DNA of 64,000 bases from CAYQQU01 sp964419545 (GTDB lineage Bacteria > Bacteroidota > Bacteroidia > Chitinophagales > Saprospiraceae), in the NCBI GenBank assembly GCA_964419545.1, contig CAYQQU010000023.1, positions 14,621-78,620 on the forward strand, given 5' to 3'. The position numbers and the translations under genes are program-made. The notes beneath the pieces are model-generated. The model was not told where the DNA came from and made no database searches. It saw only the letters and a program-made list of their open reading frames with translations. Below, one piece after another: positions 32,112 to 41,887 of this stretch (position 1 is the first letter of the stretch; each line of letters opens with the position of its first letter).

Positions 32112-33773
32112 ATGATGTCGCAACCACCCTACGTGCTGCTGATGGCTCTTCTCGGGTATTTGCCCGGTGTATTCGCCCAAATCCCTATTTACGATTCGGG
32201 CGGTCCGCTCTCAGCTGAACAGGCCGCTTATGATGTCACCTTCTACGAGATCTCACTCGAAGTGCTGCCCGCGGAAAAGCGAGTTTCCGGGGAAGTGATC
32301 CTCGAAGCAGAAGTGGCGCACCCGATGTACTACGCCGTCCTCGACCTGGACACCCTGCTGACGGTCGACCAGGTGGCCGAACTGAAGCCGGAGGGGGGAC
32401 GCCAGTCGCTGCCCTACGAGCACGAGGCCGGTAAAATCCGGATCGACCTGGGGTATACCCGGCAGCCGGGCGCGTCCTTGAAACTGGCGGTGCGTTACGG
32501 CGGTCATCCCCGGGAAGCGCCCTACGCGCCCTGGGAAGGCGGCTTCAGCTGGGCCGAAACCCGCGACGGCAGGCCCTGGATCGCCACCACCTGCCAGGGC
32601 GAAGGCGCCGACATCTGGTGGCCCTGCAAAGACCACGTCTCCGACGAGCCGGATTCCGTCAAACTACATATCACCGTGCCCGATCCGCTGGTCGTTGCCG
32701 CCAACGGCCGCCTGCAGCGCACTACCTCCGACGAAGCGGGAAAAACGACCTACCGCTGGCTGGTCTCTACGCCGATCAACATTTACAATGTCGCGCTGAA
32801 TATCGCGCCCTATCGCAAACTGGAAACGACCTTCACCAGCGTAGCGGGCGACACCTTCCCGTTCGTCTTCTACGTCCTGCCCGAAGATCTCAAAAAAGGC
32901 CGGGCCCTCTTTCCGGAGATGCAAGACCACCTGCGCTGGTACGAGTCGCTGTTCGGGCCGTATCCCTTCCGCGCCGATAAATACGGCGTTGCACAGACAC
33001 CCCACCTCGGCATGGAACACCAAACCATCATCGCGTACGGCGCCAATTTCAGCAACAGCGCTATGACCGGCAGAAACTGGGGCTTCGACGCTCTGCACCA
33101 CCACGAACTGGCGCACGAGTGGTGGGGCAATCTGGTGACGAACAGCGACTGGAAAGATATGTGGCTGCACGAGGGCTTCGGCGCCTACATGCAACCGCTC
33201 TACGTCGAGCATCTGCAGGGCCCTGAGGCCTATCAACGGTACATGCGTTCTTCCCGCCGCCTGGTGTCGGGGCTGCCTATTGCGCCCCGGGAATCCCAGA
33301 CCTCCAAGGGTATCTACCAGGCGCCCATCTACACCAAAGGCGCCTGGGTGCTGCACACCCTGCGCTACTTGCTGGGCGATGAAGCCTTCTTCCGGGCGTT
33401 GCGCCGCATGGCATACCCGGAGCCCGCCCTGGAAGCCGCCACCGACGGACGCCAGTGCCGTTTCGCTACTTCGGAAGATTTTATGCGGATCTGCGCGGCG
33501 GAATACGGCGAATCGCTCGACTGGCTCTTCGAAGTTTACCTGCGCCGGGCCGAGTTGCCGGTCCTGCACTCCCGCATCCACGGCAATGTCCTTCACCTTT
33601 CCTGGGAGGCGCCCGACGACCTGCCCTTCCCCATGCCGGTGCCCATAGTGATCGGCAAACGCGAGCTGCGCCTGGAAGTGCCGCCGGAAGGCGTGACCTA
33701 CGAATTCCAAGCGGGAGAAAAGCCGGAAGTCGATCCTTTACAATGGATTTTGTGCACTCCCGCCGGCCGCTGA
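32112..33773 (+). CDS. Exported M1-family zinc metallopeptidase
   Basis: 553 residues (start ATG 32112 or the adjacent 32115) with a signal peptide ending VFAQ. N-terminal beta-saddle domain to about 235, then the gluzincin domain: HELAH at 331-335 with the third ligand E354 in MWLHEGFGAYMQ, and GMEHQTIIAYG at the place of the GAMEN exopeptidase motif. It ends after the catalytic domain and a short tail, so the large C-terminal helical domain of full-length PepN is missing, as in LTA4-hydrolase-like bacterial members. It should trim N-terminal residues from peptides in the periplasm. No sorting domain. Confidence 0.92.
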   Translation: MMSQPPYVLLMALLGYLPGVFAQIPIYDSGGPLSAEQAAYDVTFYEISLEVLPAEKRVSGEVILEAEVAHPMYYAVLDLDTLLTVDQVAELKPEGGRQSLPYEHEAGKIRIDLGYTRQPGASLKLAVRYGGHPREAPYAPWEGGFSWAETRDGRPWIATTCQGEGADIWWPCKDHVSDEPDSVKLHITVPDPLVVAANGRLQRTTSDEAGKTTYRWLVSTPINIYNVALNIAPYRKLETTFTSVAGDTFPFVFYVLPEDLKKGRALFPEMQDHLRWYESLFGPYPFRADKYGVAQTPHLGMEHQTIIAYGANFSNSAMTGRNWGFDALHHHELAHEWWGNLVTNSDWKDMWLHEGFGAYMQPLYVEHLQGPEAYQRYMRSSRRLVSGLPIAPRESQTSKGIYQAPIYTKGAWVLHTLRYLLGDEAFFRALRRMAYPEPALEAATDGRQCRFATSEDFMRICAAEYGESLDWLFEVYLRRAELPVLHSRIHGNVLHLSWEAPDDLPFPMPVPIVIGKRELRLEVPPEGVTYEFQAGEKPEVDPLQWILCTPAGR

Positions 33774-33989
33774 CCGCTCCTTGATCGCCCCATTTTTTGC
33801 TGCGCCGGGCGGCCGGTCCGGTCGATTCCCAATGCGGGAAAACATTAAATCGAGTTGATAATTTTTTCCTGACAGAGAAACTATTATCAGAATATTCCAC
33901 GAATAAGTGATAAATTCGTCATGGATATTTCCAGATTTTGATTAATTTTTAGCCGTTAAGTCATCACATAATTTTAAACTATAGCTAGT

Positions 33990-36900
33990 ATGAAAAACTT
34001 CTACTTATCAAGGCTGTTCGCCGTAATGGTCTTGTTGGGTATGTCTCTTACCCTAACCACCGGACAAACTTTTGAAGTGACCGCACCGGCCAGCGTGGCC
34101 GGAACGTACGACTTCGGAACGGCCGTTTTCGGCCCGCAATTCGACGGGTTTTCCGGCGAGCTGGTCTCCGCGACCGACGTCGACGGCCTCACCACCGGCT
34201 GTGTCGCTATTGACAACGGCGTGACCGACGTCACCGGCAAGGTCGCCCTCATCGACCGCGGGGCTTGCGGGTTTACCGTCAAGGCCCTCAACGCACAAGC
34301 CGCCGGCGCTTCGGCGGTGATCATCTGCAACAACGACGCTGCCAACCCTGACGCCGTCATTACCCTCGGAGGCGACGACATGTGTATGGTGACCATTCCC
34401 ACCATCATGCTCAGCCTCAACGACTGTGCTACCTTGCGCATGGAAACCGGCGTGATGGCCACCTACACCGCCCCCGACCTGCCTGGGGTCGGCGAATCTT
34501 TCGACACCGCCATTCCCATCACGGACGGCACCTACACCGTGGATTCCATCACCGGCGCCGGCGGCATCTTCTCCGGCTCGGTGGGCGCTGCTTTTTACCT
34601 GTATACGCCCGCAGCCGACGGCGTGCTCAACATCAATTCCTGCGGCGGCGGCGCCAACACCCGCCTGATCTTCGGGCAGGCGGGCTGCGTCGGGCAAGTC
34701 GGCGGCGGCCTCATCGGCTTTTCGATCGACGATTGTGACGACGGCAACGGCAACATCGTGGCCTCCGACCTCGACGTCCTCGTCTTCGAAGGCGAAACGT
34801 ACTACATCCTCTGGGATGACGCCCAAAGCGCCGACGGCTTCGACTTCACCGTGACGCTCGGCGCCCTGCCGACCGTCAATACGACCTTTACCGTCAATAT
34901 GGAAGAGGAAACGGTCTCGCCCGACGGCGTCAACATGGTCTGGGCCGCCCCCGGCACCAGTGACGTGGGCGACGTCAATATCGCCGTCATGACCGATAAC
35001 GGCGACGGCACCTGGTCGGCGACGATCGAACTGACCACGCTGGACACCATCGGCTACGCCTTCGTCAACGGCATGGTCGATCCGGCTAACGTGGAAGCAG
35101 TGCCCGACGACTGCGGTGTCCTCAACGATTTCGGGTTTAACGTGCGGCCTTACATCGAATTTAATATCGGCGATTCCTCCGTGCCGCCGGTTTGTTTCGG
35201 CCTTTGCACCAACTGCCCGACGGTGGCCGTTACCTTCTCGGTAAATATGGCCAATGAAGACACTTCGCCGGACGGCGTCAACATGGTCTGGGGCGGCCCC
35301 GGAACCGATGATGTCGGCCAGGTCAATATCGTTGCCCTTTCTGATGATGATGGCGATGACGTTTGGGAAGCCTCCGTAAACCTGATGACCGGCGATACGA
35401 TTGGCTATGCTTTCGTCAATGGCATGTTGGCCGTAGAGAATGTAGAAGCGGTGCCCGACGATTGCGGTCTGGAAAATGCGTTCGGGTTCAACATCCGGCC
35501 CCTGATTGTCGAGGGGGCCGATGATATCGTCCTCGATGCGGTCTGTTTCGGCACCTGCCTCAGCTTCTGCCCGGAAGAAGGTTGTGAAGCGCCTGCTACA
35601 GTTATGGAAAATATGGATAACTATGAGCTAGGTTCAGACGTTACCACTCAGTCTGATATTTGGGTGCTTTGGCCTGCAGCAGGTGTGATTGGTGGTGAAG
35701 TTTCTGATGAGCAAGCGGCATCTCCTCCTCATTCTGTTAAGCTGCAAGGTGGTGGTGATACAGGGACTAACGACCTGGTAGACCCACTACTTAACCTTGG
35801 TGGGGTAAGCTCAGGCGCCTGGGATATCCGCTTCAAAATGTATGTACCTGAAGGGGGGTCTGGCTACTACAATATCCAGAATAACGAAGGTGCTGATCCT
35901 ACACAATGGAACGTAGAAGTTGGCTTCGAAGCTGACGGAACGCTAGGTGTTGACTTAGCAGGCGCTGGTGAATACCCGCAAGGAGAATGGTTCGATATCG
36001 TAAATATCATCGATGTAGATAATGAGCGCGGTGAAATCATCATCAATGGTCAATCTGTATATACGTGGACTTATGGTCCGGACTGGAGCATCGGTGCGTT
36101 TAACTTCTTCCCACGTACGGCTACGGAACTTTACTATATAGATGATGTGATCATGCGTCCGATCTTGCTTAATGGTGAAAGTTGTCCGGAAGGTTCCATC
36201 ATCTGTGATGGTCTTGAGTCTTACAATGATGGTCCGGTAAGTGATCAGAGCTCACATTGGGCGCCCTGGACAGCCAGCCCAGCTGATGACGGTATTGTAA
36301 CGGAAGAGCAGGCGTTTGAAGGTTGTAATTCCCTGAAGATTACCGCTGATGATCCGGATGATCAATTGTTGTTGCTCGGCGACCGCACCGAGGGCAACTA
36401 CCTCCTGGAATGGTTTATGTATATCCCCGACGGCTCCGCCGGCTACTACAATTTCCAGAAGTTCCAGGATGACCCGGGTGGAGAGTTCGCCCACCAGGTA
36501 GAATTCTTCACCGACGGTACAGCTACTCTGGACGCAGGCGCCGCCGATATCGTGACCTGGAACTGGACTCCCGACACCTGGATGCGCATTCAGCATTTTA
36601 TCGATCTGGACAACGACTGGATGACCTACGTCATCGACGGCGATACCATTTACCAGTATCCGGTTAGCTGGGGCACCTTTATGGAAAGCGGCGCCAAGCA
36701 GATCGGGTCGATCGACTTCTTCGGTAACACCGATGTCATTCAGTATATCGACAATGTGCTCTTCCAACAACTACCTTCCCTGCCGGGTAACCTCTGCGCC
36801 GGCGCTGTTGACATCAACAGCAACCTCGGCGCACCGGAAGGCGAAACCATCTCCACCGGCCCGTACAACAATGTTGATTACTTTACCACTTCTCAGGATC

Positions 36901-37871
36901 CCGACTTCGGTTGGGAATGCTTCGGCGAACCCGACGACCTGGGCGGCGCTCCCAGCCTGGAACGCACCCGCTGGTTCACCTTTACCGGCGACGGCGGCAC
37001 CTACTTCATCGAAGCCGTGGCATGTGGTGATGACCCGATCGACTTTGGTGATACCCAAATGGTTATCTATTCCGGCGATTGCGGTAACCTGGAAACAGTA
37101 CTTTGCGTTGACGACGGCCCGAATGCCATGGCCGGCGGCCCGTTCCCGGCAGGGGATACGCTAGCAACGGAATCCGGTACCGTTTACTATGTCATGATCG
37201 ACGGCTTCGGCCCCGACTTCCCGTCCGATGGCGACTTCTGCATGGAATTCACCACCCTCACGGCGCCGACGGTGGAAGTGACCTTCCAGGTGGATATGAT
37301 GCTGACCATGGTCGATCCGGGCGGCGTCTTCATCGCCGGTTCGTTCTCCGATTTCCAGAACGTGCCGATGGAAGATCCGGACGCCAACGGCATTTTTACC
37401 GTGACGCTCGAACTGGCGGTGGGCAGCTCGCACACCTACAAGTTCAAGAACGGCCCGGACGGCTGGGAAACTATCGATACCAGCATCGGCGATAACTGCA
37501 CCACCGGCGATTTCGGCGACCGCTTCATCGATGTGGGGATGGATAACGAAACCCTCGACGTGGTTTGCTTCAACTACTGCGTGGATTGTGCAACCGTTGA
37601 CGTGGACGAGGTGCTGCTCAGCCAGGGCTTCGAGCTCTTCCCCAATCCGGCTACCGAACAGCTGCAGCTGCGCTTCGACTTCGGCGAAGTGGTGCCCAAC
37701 CTCAACCTGCGCGTGGTCAACCCGCTGGGCCAGACCGTAACGGAGCGCTACCTGGGTAACGTAATGGCCGATCAGCTTTCGCTCGACGTCAGCAACTTCC
37801 CGGCTGGTATCTACCTGATAGAGCTGGCCAGCGGCAAAGAACGCATTACCCGCACCGTCGTGGTGGAATAA
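33990..37871 (+). CDS. Large multidomain T9SS-secreted surface protein
   Basis: 1293 residues. After a signal peptide comes a protease-associated (PA) domain (about 25-155, VALIDRGACGFTVKALNAQAAGA), a beta domain (160-285), two copies of a module beginning TFTVNMEEETVSPDGVNMVW (about 290-520), two LamG-like modules (about 530-715 and 720-900; SGYYNIQNNEG and AGYYNFQKFQD), another beta domain (905-1085), a starch-binding-like module VTFQVDMMLTMVDPGGVFIAGSF, and a T9SS type A sorting domain (FELFPNPATEQLQLRF to end). Probably a cell-surface or secreted adhesin or binding protein. The first LamG-like module is encoded by DNA of lower GC than the rest (see findings). Paralogous to the next gene. 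Confidence 0.88.
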   Translation: MKNFYLSRLFAVMVLLGMSLTLTTGQTFEVTAPASVAGTYDFGTAVFGPQFDGFSGELVSATDVDGLTTGCVAIDNGVTDVTGKVALIDRGACGFTVKALNAQAAGASAVIICNNDAANPDAVITLGGDDMCMVTIPTIMLSLNDCATLRMETGVMATYTAPDLPGVGESFDTAIPITDGTYTVDSITGAGGIFSGSVGAAFYLYTPAADGVLNINSCGGGANTRLIFGQAGCVGQVGGGLIGFSIDDCDDGNGNIVASDLDVLVFEGETYYILWDDAQSADGFDFTVTLGALPTVNTTFTVNMEEETVSPDGVNMVWAAPGTSDVGDVNIAVMTDNGDGTWSATIELTTLDTIGYAFVNGMVDPANVEAVPDDCGVLNDFGFNVRPYIEFNIGDSSVPPVCFGLCTNCPTVAVTFSVNMANEDTSPDGVNMVWGGPGTDDVGQVNIVALSDDDGDDVWEASVNLMTGDTIGYAFVNGMLAVENVEAVPDDCGLENAFGFNIRPLIVEGADDIVLDAVCFGTCLSFCPEEGCEAPATVMENMDNYELGSDVTTQSDIWVLWPAAGVIGGEVSDEQAASPPHSVKLQGGGDTGTNDLVDPLLNLGGVSSGAWDIRFKMYVPEGGSGYYNIQNNEGADPTQWNVEVGFEADGTLGVDLAGAGEYPQGEWFDIVNIIDVDNERGEIIINGQSVYTWTYGPDWSIGAFNFFPRTATELYYIDDVIMRPILLNGESCPEGSIICDGLESYNDGPVSDQSSHWAPWTASPADDGIVTEEQAFEGCNSLKITADDPDDQLLLLGDRTEGNYLLEWFMYIPDGSAGYYNFQKFQDDPGGEFAHQVEFFTDGTATLDAGAADIVTWNWTPDTWMRIQHFIDLDNDWMTYVIDGDTIYQYPVSWGTFMESGAKQIGSIDFFGNTDVIQYIDNVLFQQLPSLPGNLCAGAVDINSNLGAPEGETISTGPYNNVDYFTTSQDPDFGWECFGEPDDLGGAPSLERTRWFTFTGDGGTYFIEAVACGDDPIDFGDTQMVIYSGDCGNLETVLCVDDGPNAMAGGPFPAGDTLATESGTVYYVMIDGFGPDFPSDGDFCMEFTTLTAPTVEVTFQVDMMLTMVDPGGVFIAGSFSDFQNVPMEDPDANGIFTVTLELAVGSSHTYKFKNGPDGWETIDTSIGDNCTTGDFGDRFIDVGMDNETLDVVCFNYCVDCATVDVDEVLLSQGFELFPNPATEQLQLRFDFGEVVPNLNLRVVNPLGQTVTERYLGNVMADQLSLDVSNFPAGIYLIELASGKERITRTVVVE

Positions 37872-37881
37872 GATAGTGTGA

Positions 37882-37904
37882 GCCTGGCGACTTTTTCGCC
37901 AGGC
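37882..37904 (+). terminator. Stem-loop just after the first T9SS gene
   Basis: GCCTGGCGA and TCGCCAGGC pair perfectly around CTTTT, 10 bases after the stop. The T run is inside the loop, so termination here is less certain than at the next hairpin. Confidence 0.5.
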
Positions 37905-37927
37905 GCTTTCATTGCGATAGATCGAGC

Positions 37928-37964
37928 GCCGCCCGGCGTGCAAAACGCGGGGCGGCCCTTTTTT
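37928..37964 (+). terminator. Intrinsic terminator
   Basis: GCCGCCC and GGGCGGC arms with an inner GCGT/ACGC helix, followed by CC and six Ts. It should end the transcript of the 33990-37871 gene. Confidence 0.7.
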
Positions 37965-38183
37965 GCAGCGACCCTTCTTCTTTTCTACCGGCTTCAGGGC
38001 TATTTCCTTTCCGTTCCATAATGAAAAGGCCACACCCCTTGGATTACCGCCGAAGGGCGCCATTGCCGAACAAAAGTCCGAAATGCCGAATGAAATCAGG
38101 GAAAATACTCGCTGACCTGGGGGGAGTTTTGTTATAATTTTTTTAGTTTACGTTTTCATTGAAAAACAAAAAAAAAGTATAGT

Positions 38184-41126
38184 ATGAAAGACACCTACTT
38201 TATGAGAGGTTTTTTTGTATGCCTTGCAATTGTAATTTTTACACCCTTACTCAGCGCCCAGAAAGGACTGGCTGCGAAACAAAAATTACAGCTGAAGGAA
38301 GTATTCCCCGCTAACGCCAAGGTCCTCGCTCCCGGAGAGACCTGCCCGGAAGCCATCGAAATTACTCCCGGTTCCCATACGGTTGACGAAATCACCACCG
38401 GCAACGGGGCCGTCATCGAAGACGGCGTCCACGCCAAATGGTATTCCTTTACTCCGGCCACTACGGGGCTGGCTACGGCCGTTTCCTGCGGCATCACCAC
38501 TGTGGATACACGGGTAGCCATTTTGGGCGGCGAATGCGATGATCTGGTGCTGATCGGCGGAAATGACGACTGCGACTTCGCCAACGACAACTACGCGTCG
38601 GAGTTCTCCTGGTTCGCCGAAGCCGGCGTCCGCTACTTCGTCTATTGGGACGATCGCTGGAGCGGCGACGGTTTTGACTGGGAACTGATCGTAGCGCCGC
38701 TGCCGGACCTCAATGTCACCTTTTCCGTGGACATGAGTGAGGAGACCGTCAGCCCCGACGGCGTAAATATGGTGTGGGCTTTCGCCGACGTGGAGTCGAC
38801 CGACGAGGTCGACGTCGAGGCGATGGCGGATATGGACGGTGACGGCGTCTATACGGTTACGCTGCCCTTTACCGCGCTCGACACCATCGGCTATGCTTTC
38901 ATGAACGGCGCGCTGGCCGTGGATAACGTGGAAGCAGTGCCCGACGATTGCGGCCTGCTGAACAGCTTCGGCTTCAATATCCGTCCGTTGGCCATCGTGG
39001 CGACGGAGGACGTCGAGCTCTCCACCGTGTGCTTCGGTTCCTGTGAACCCTGTACGATCCTGGTGGAAGATTGCGCCGAGCCTTTCCCCTTCGTGGAAGA
39101 AGATTTCGAGACCTACGCCGCCGGCGACCTGATCGCCAACCAGTCCGGCGACTTCGATACCTGGTCGGGCGACCCGGGGGGAACCGAAGATGCGGAAGTT
39201 TCGGACGAACAAGCTTTTAACGGGGCCAACGCCCTGAAAATATCCGAAGAGAACGGCGACGACCTGCTGCTCCTGCTGGGCGACCGGGTTTCGGGCCATT
39301 ACCTGCTTAGCTGGGAGATGTACGTGCCGGACAGCAGCTCGGCTTACTACAACTTCCAGAAGTTTGAAACGCCGAATACGGAATTCGGCATCCAGGTCGA
39401 GTTTTTTGAAGACGGCTCCGCTTCCCTGGACGCCGGCGGTGAGAATGTCGCCGAATTCGACTATCCGCAGGGCGTCTGGTTTACGATTATCCATGTGATC
39501 GATCTCAACGAAGACTACCTCACGCTGGTAGTGAATAACGAGATCAAATACACCGGCCGGGCCAGCTGGACGACTTTTGAACAAACGGGCGCCGCCCAAC
39601 TGGGCGCGGTCGATTTCTTCGGCAACACGGATAATCTATATTATGTAGACGATATCAAGTACTGGCAAATTCCCGACGCGGACGTCGGCCGCTATTGCTA
39701 CACGGCCGAAGAGGTGGAGCTGGGCACACATAGCGTCCCCTCCGTGGAGTGTTTCGGCGCTTACTACGACCGCGGGTTCTTCTCGGGCGGCGTGGTTCGC
39801 GGTGAATCGGGCTACTGGTACAAATACGTGCCCGAGACCGACGGCATCCTCTCTATTTCTTCCTGTGACGGCCCGGCCGACACCCGCGGCTGGATCCTGC
39901 AGGGCGCCGACTGCCTGGGAGCGCCGCTGGACGTCTGGGGCGTCAACGACGACCAATGCCTGCTCGATAACGGCGAAGATCCCTACGCCAGCTACCGCGA
40001 AGCCCTCGTCACCGCCGGAGAGACCTACTACATCCTCTGGGACAACATCTGGGACCGCACCGGCTTCGATTGGGAGCTCGCCCTTTCCACCGAAGCGCCC
40101 GTAGCGGGCGAGTTCTGCCAGTCGGCCATCGAGATCGAACCGGGCGAACACTTCGTCGATGAAATTACCGGTGACGCGGTGGTCAACCGGGCTTTCTACG
40201 CCGCTTCTTCTCCGGCGACGCCCTACGGCCAGTCGATCTGGTATTCCTTTACCCCTACGACGGATGGCCTGGCGACAGTGTCCAGCTGCGAGGGCGCGGC
40301 GAGCGACACCCGCGTTGTGATCTATACCGGCGAGTGCGGCGGTCCGCTGAATTCGCTGGAAGAAATCGCTTTCAACGACGACGCCGAATGTGGATTGAAT
40401 AACCTGCAGTCGCTGGTGGATAGCCTGGAACTGACTGCCGGTACGACTTACTACATCGAGTGGATCGACGTATGGGAAGACGAACCCTTCGCCTGGGAAC
40501 TGCTCTTTGAATCGTCCGTTCCGACGGCGGAGGTTACTTTCCAGGTGGACATGCAATTGGCTACCGTCGATCCCGGCGGCGTCTTCATCGCCGGCTCCTT
40601 CTCCGATTTCCAAAACCTGCCGATGGACGACGGCAATGGTGACGGCATTTTCACCACCACGCTGGAACTCGCAGCCGAAACCACCTATACCTATAAATTC
40701 AAGAACGGCCCCGACGGCTGGGAAACTATCAACACCAGCATCGGCGACAACTGCACCACGGGCGATTTCGCCGACCGGTTTGTGGAAGTAGGGACGGATA
40801 ACGAGACGCTGGACGTGGTCTGCTTCGGCTATTGCGTAGACTGTGAGACGGTAGACGTCGACGAGGTGATGCTTAGCCGGGGCCTCGAATTTTTCCCGAA
40901 CCCGGCCACCGAACAGCTCCAGGTCCGCTTCGATTTCGGAGAAGTAGCGCCCAACCTGAACCTGCGCCTGGTCAATGCACTCGGACAGGTCGTTGCGCAG
41001 CACTACCTGGGAGATACCATGACGGACCAGCTGTCGCTCGACGTCAGCAAGCTTCCCGCCGGTATCTACCTCCTGGAACTCGCCAGCGGCAAGGAACGGG
41101 TGGCCCGTACTTTGGTCGTGGAATAG
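38184..41126 (+). CDS. Large T9SS-secreted surface protein, paralogue of the preceding gene
   Basis: 980 residues. Signal peptide, a pre-peptidase-like beta domain (about 50-170, VDEITTGNGAVIEDGVHAKW), a module VTFSVDMSEETVSPDGVNMVW (about 175-285), one LamG-like module (about 300-485, SSAYYNFQKFETPN), two further beta domains of the first kind (about 490-640 and 645-780), the module VTFQVDMQLATVDPGGVFIAGSF (780-890) and a T9SS type A sorting domain (LEFFPNPATEQLQVRF to end). The last 200 residues are almost the same as those of the 33990 gene, so the two arose by duplication with module exchange. Likely displayed on or released from the cell surface. Confidence 0.88.
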   Translation: MKDTYFMRGFFVCLAIVIFTPLLSAQKGLAAKQKLQLKEVFPANAKVLAPGETCPEAIEITPGSHTVDEITTGNGAVIEDGVHAKWYSFTPATTGLATAVSCGITTVDTRVAILGGECDDLVLIGGNDDCDFANDNYASEFSWFAEAGVRYFVYWDDRWSGDGFDWELIVAPLPDLNVTFSVDMSEETVSPDGVNMVWAFADVESTDEVDVEAMADMDGDGVYTVTLPFTALDTIGYAFMNGALAVDNVEAVPDDCGLLNSFGFNIRPLAIVATEDVELSTVCFGSCEPCTILVEDCAEPFPFVEEDFETYAAGDLIANQSGDFDTWSGDPGGTEDAEVSDEQAFNGANALKISEENGDDLLLLLGDRVSGHYLLSWEMYVPDSSSAYYNFQKFETPNTEFGIQVEFFEDGSASLDAGGENVAEFDYPQGVWFTIIHVIDLNEDYLTLVVNNEIKYTGRASWTTFEQTGAAQLGAVDFFGNTDNLYYVDDIKYWQIPDADVGRYCYTAEEVELGTHSVPSVECFGAYYDRGFFSGGVVRGESGYWYKYVPETDGILSISSCDGPADTRGWILQGADCLGAPLDVWGVNDDQCLLDNGEDPYASYREALVTAGETYYILWDNIWDRTGFDWELALSTEAPVAGEFCQSAIEIEPGEHFVDEITGDAVVNRAFYAASSPATPYGQSIWYSFTPTTDGLATVSSCEGAASDTRVVIYTGECGGPLNSLEEIAFNDDAECGLNNLQSLVDSLELTAGTTYYIEWIDVWEDEPFAWELLFESSVPTAEVTFQVDMQLATVDPGGVFIAGSFSDFQNLPMDDGNGDGIFTTTLELAAETTYTYKFKNGPDGWETINTSIGDNCTTGDFADRFVEVGTDNETLDVVCFGYCVDCETVDVDEVMLSRGLEFFPNPATEQLQVRFDFGEVAPNLNLRLVNALGQVVAQHYLGDTMTDQLSLDVSKLPAGIYLLELASGKERVARTLVVE

Positions 41127-41166
41127 TATAACCCTCGGCGCACAACAGCCGGCAAGGCTGCAGTGT

Positions 41167-41204
41167 AAAAAGGCCATCTCGCATCCCTGCGGGATGGCCT
41201 TTTT
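41167..41204. terminator. Bidirectional intrinsic terminator
   Basis: AAAAAGGCCATC and GATGGCCTTTTT pair perfectly around a 14-base loop, 40 bases after the second T9SS gene. Confidence 0.8.
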
Positions 41205-41270
41205 CGTCCGATCGGGATCTACCCGGGAATTCCCTCATTTTCAGGATTGACACCAATTGACGGAGTGCCT

Positions 41271-41303
41271 TAACCCGGATTAACCCATGAATAATCCGGG
41301 TTA
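41271..41303. repeat. Head-to-head copy of the AACCCGGAT repeat forming a hairpin
   Basis: AACCCGGATTA and TAATCCGGGTT pair perfectly (11 bp) around ACCCATGAA. It lies between the terminator and the lipoprotein gene at 41349. Confidence 0.75.
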
Positions 41304-41348
41304 TGCACTGCGCCCCCCTGATTCGGCGTTCAAAGAGAAACATCAATC

Positions 41349-41876
41349 ATGCGACGCATACTGCTACTCTCCACCATTTTGTTGCTGACGGCGCTGGGCT
41401 GCCGGCAGGACCAGCGAGAGCGCCTTTTCGAGATGGTCTTTCCTCCGCTCACTTTTCAGATGCCGGCGGGTACGGGAGGCCCGGCCGCCTGGGTGCAGGC
41501 TTTTCCCAGCGTACCGACTAACATCGATTTTTATCTGGAGCAGAATAAGCTCGACCTGGAACTCATCGAGGGAATTCAGGCGCTTTCCTCCCGGATCACT
41601 TCGCTCGACGGTTTCGATCTCGATTTTTTTGGAGAGATACAAATTCGCATATGCAATGAAGGAGACGACGATTGCGCCCGCGCCGCCGAGGTTTTCTACA
41701 TCGACAATATCTACCGGCGGGAAGACGACCGGGTGGAGCTGCTGCCGGGGCTGCGCAACGCCAAGGCGCAGCTCAGCCAGCAGCGCGTGCGCATCGAGAT
41801 CGTGTTCTTTCTGGCCGAAACCTCACCCTACGCCATTGACGGACGGCTGGATATGGCTTTCGAGGCGGTTAAGTAG
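41349..41876 (+). CDS. Lipoprotein of unknown function
   Basis: 175 residues with a lipobox (LLLTALGC, Cys18). The mature part has no family I recognise. It contains a beta-rich region (FDLDFFGEIQIRICNEGDDDC, with two cysteines eight apart) and a final RVRIEIVFFLAETSPYAIDGRLDMAFEAVK that looks like strands of a sandwich. It could be a small envelope-anchored binding protein. Its stop lies 11 bases from the convergent SPOR-like gene. Confidence 0.75.
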   Translation: MRRILLLSTILLLTALGCRQDQRERLFEMVFPPLTFQMPAGTGGPAAWVQAFPSVPTNIDFYLEQNKLDLELIEGIQALSSRITSLDGFDLDFFGEIQIRICNEGDDDCARAAEVFYIDNIYRREDDRVELLPGLRNAKAQLSQQRVRIEIVFFLAETSPYAIDGRLDMAFEAVK

Positions 41877-41887
41877 AATTTAACCGC

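Larger units (their letters stand above)
37872..38183. other. 312-bp gap between the two T9SS paralogues
   Basis: Contains the two hairpins listed and, from about 38120, an AT-rich leader (ATAATTTTTTTAG) before the ATG at 38184 that probably carries the promoter of the second gene. No coding potential seen. Confidence 0.6.
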
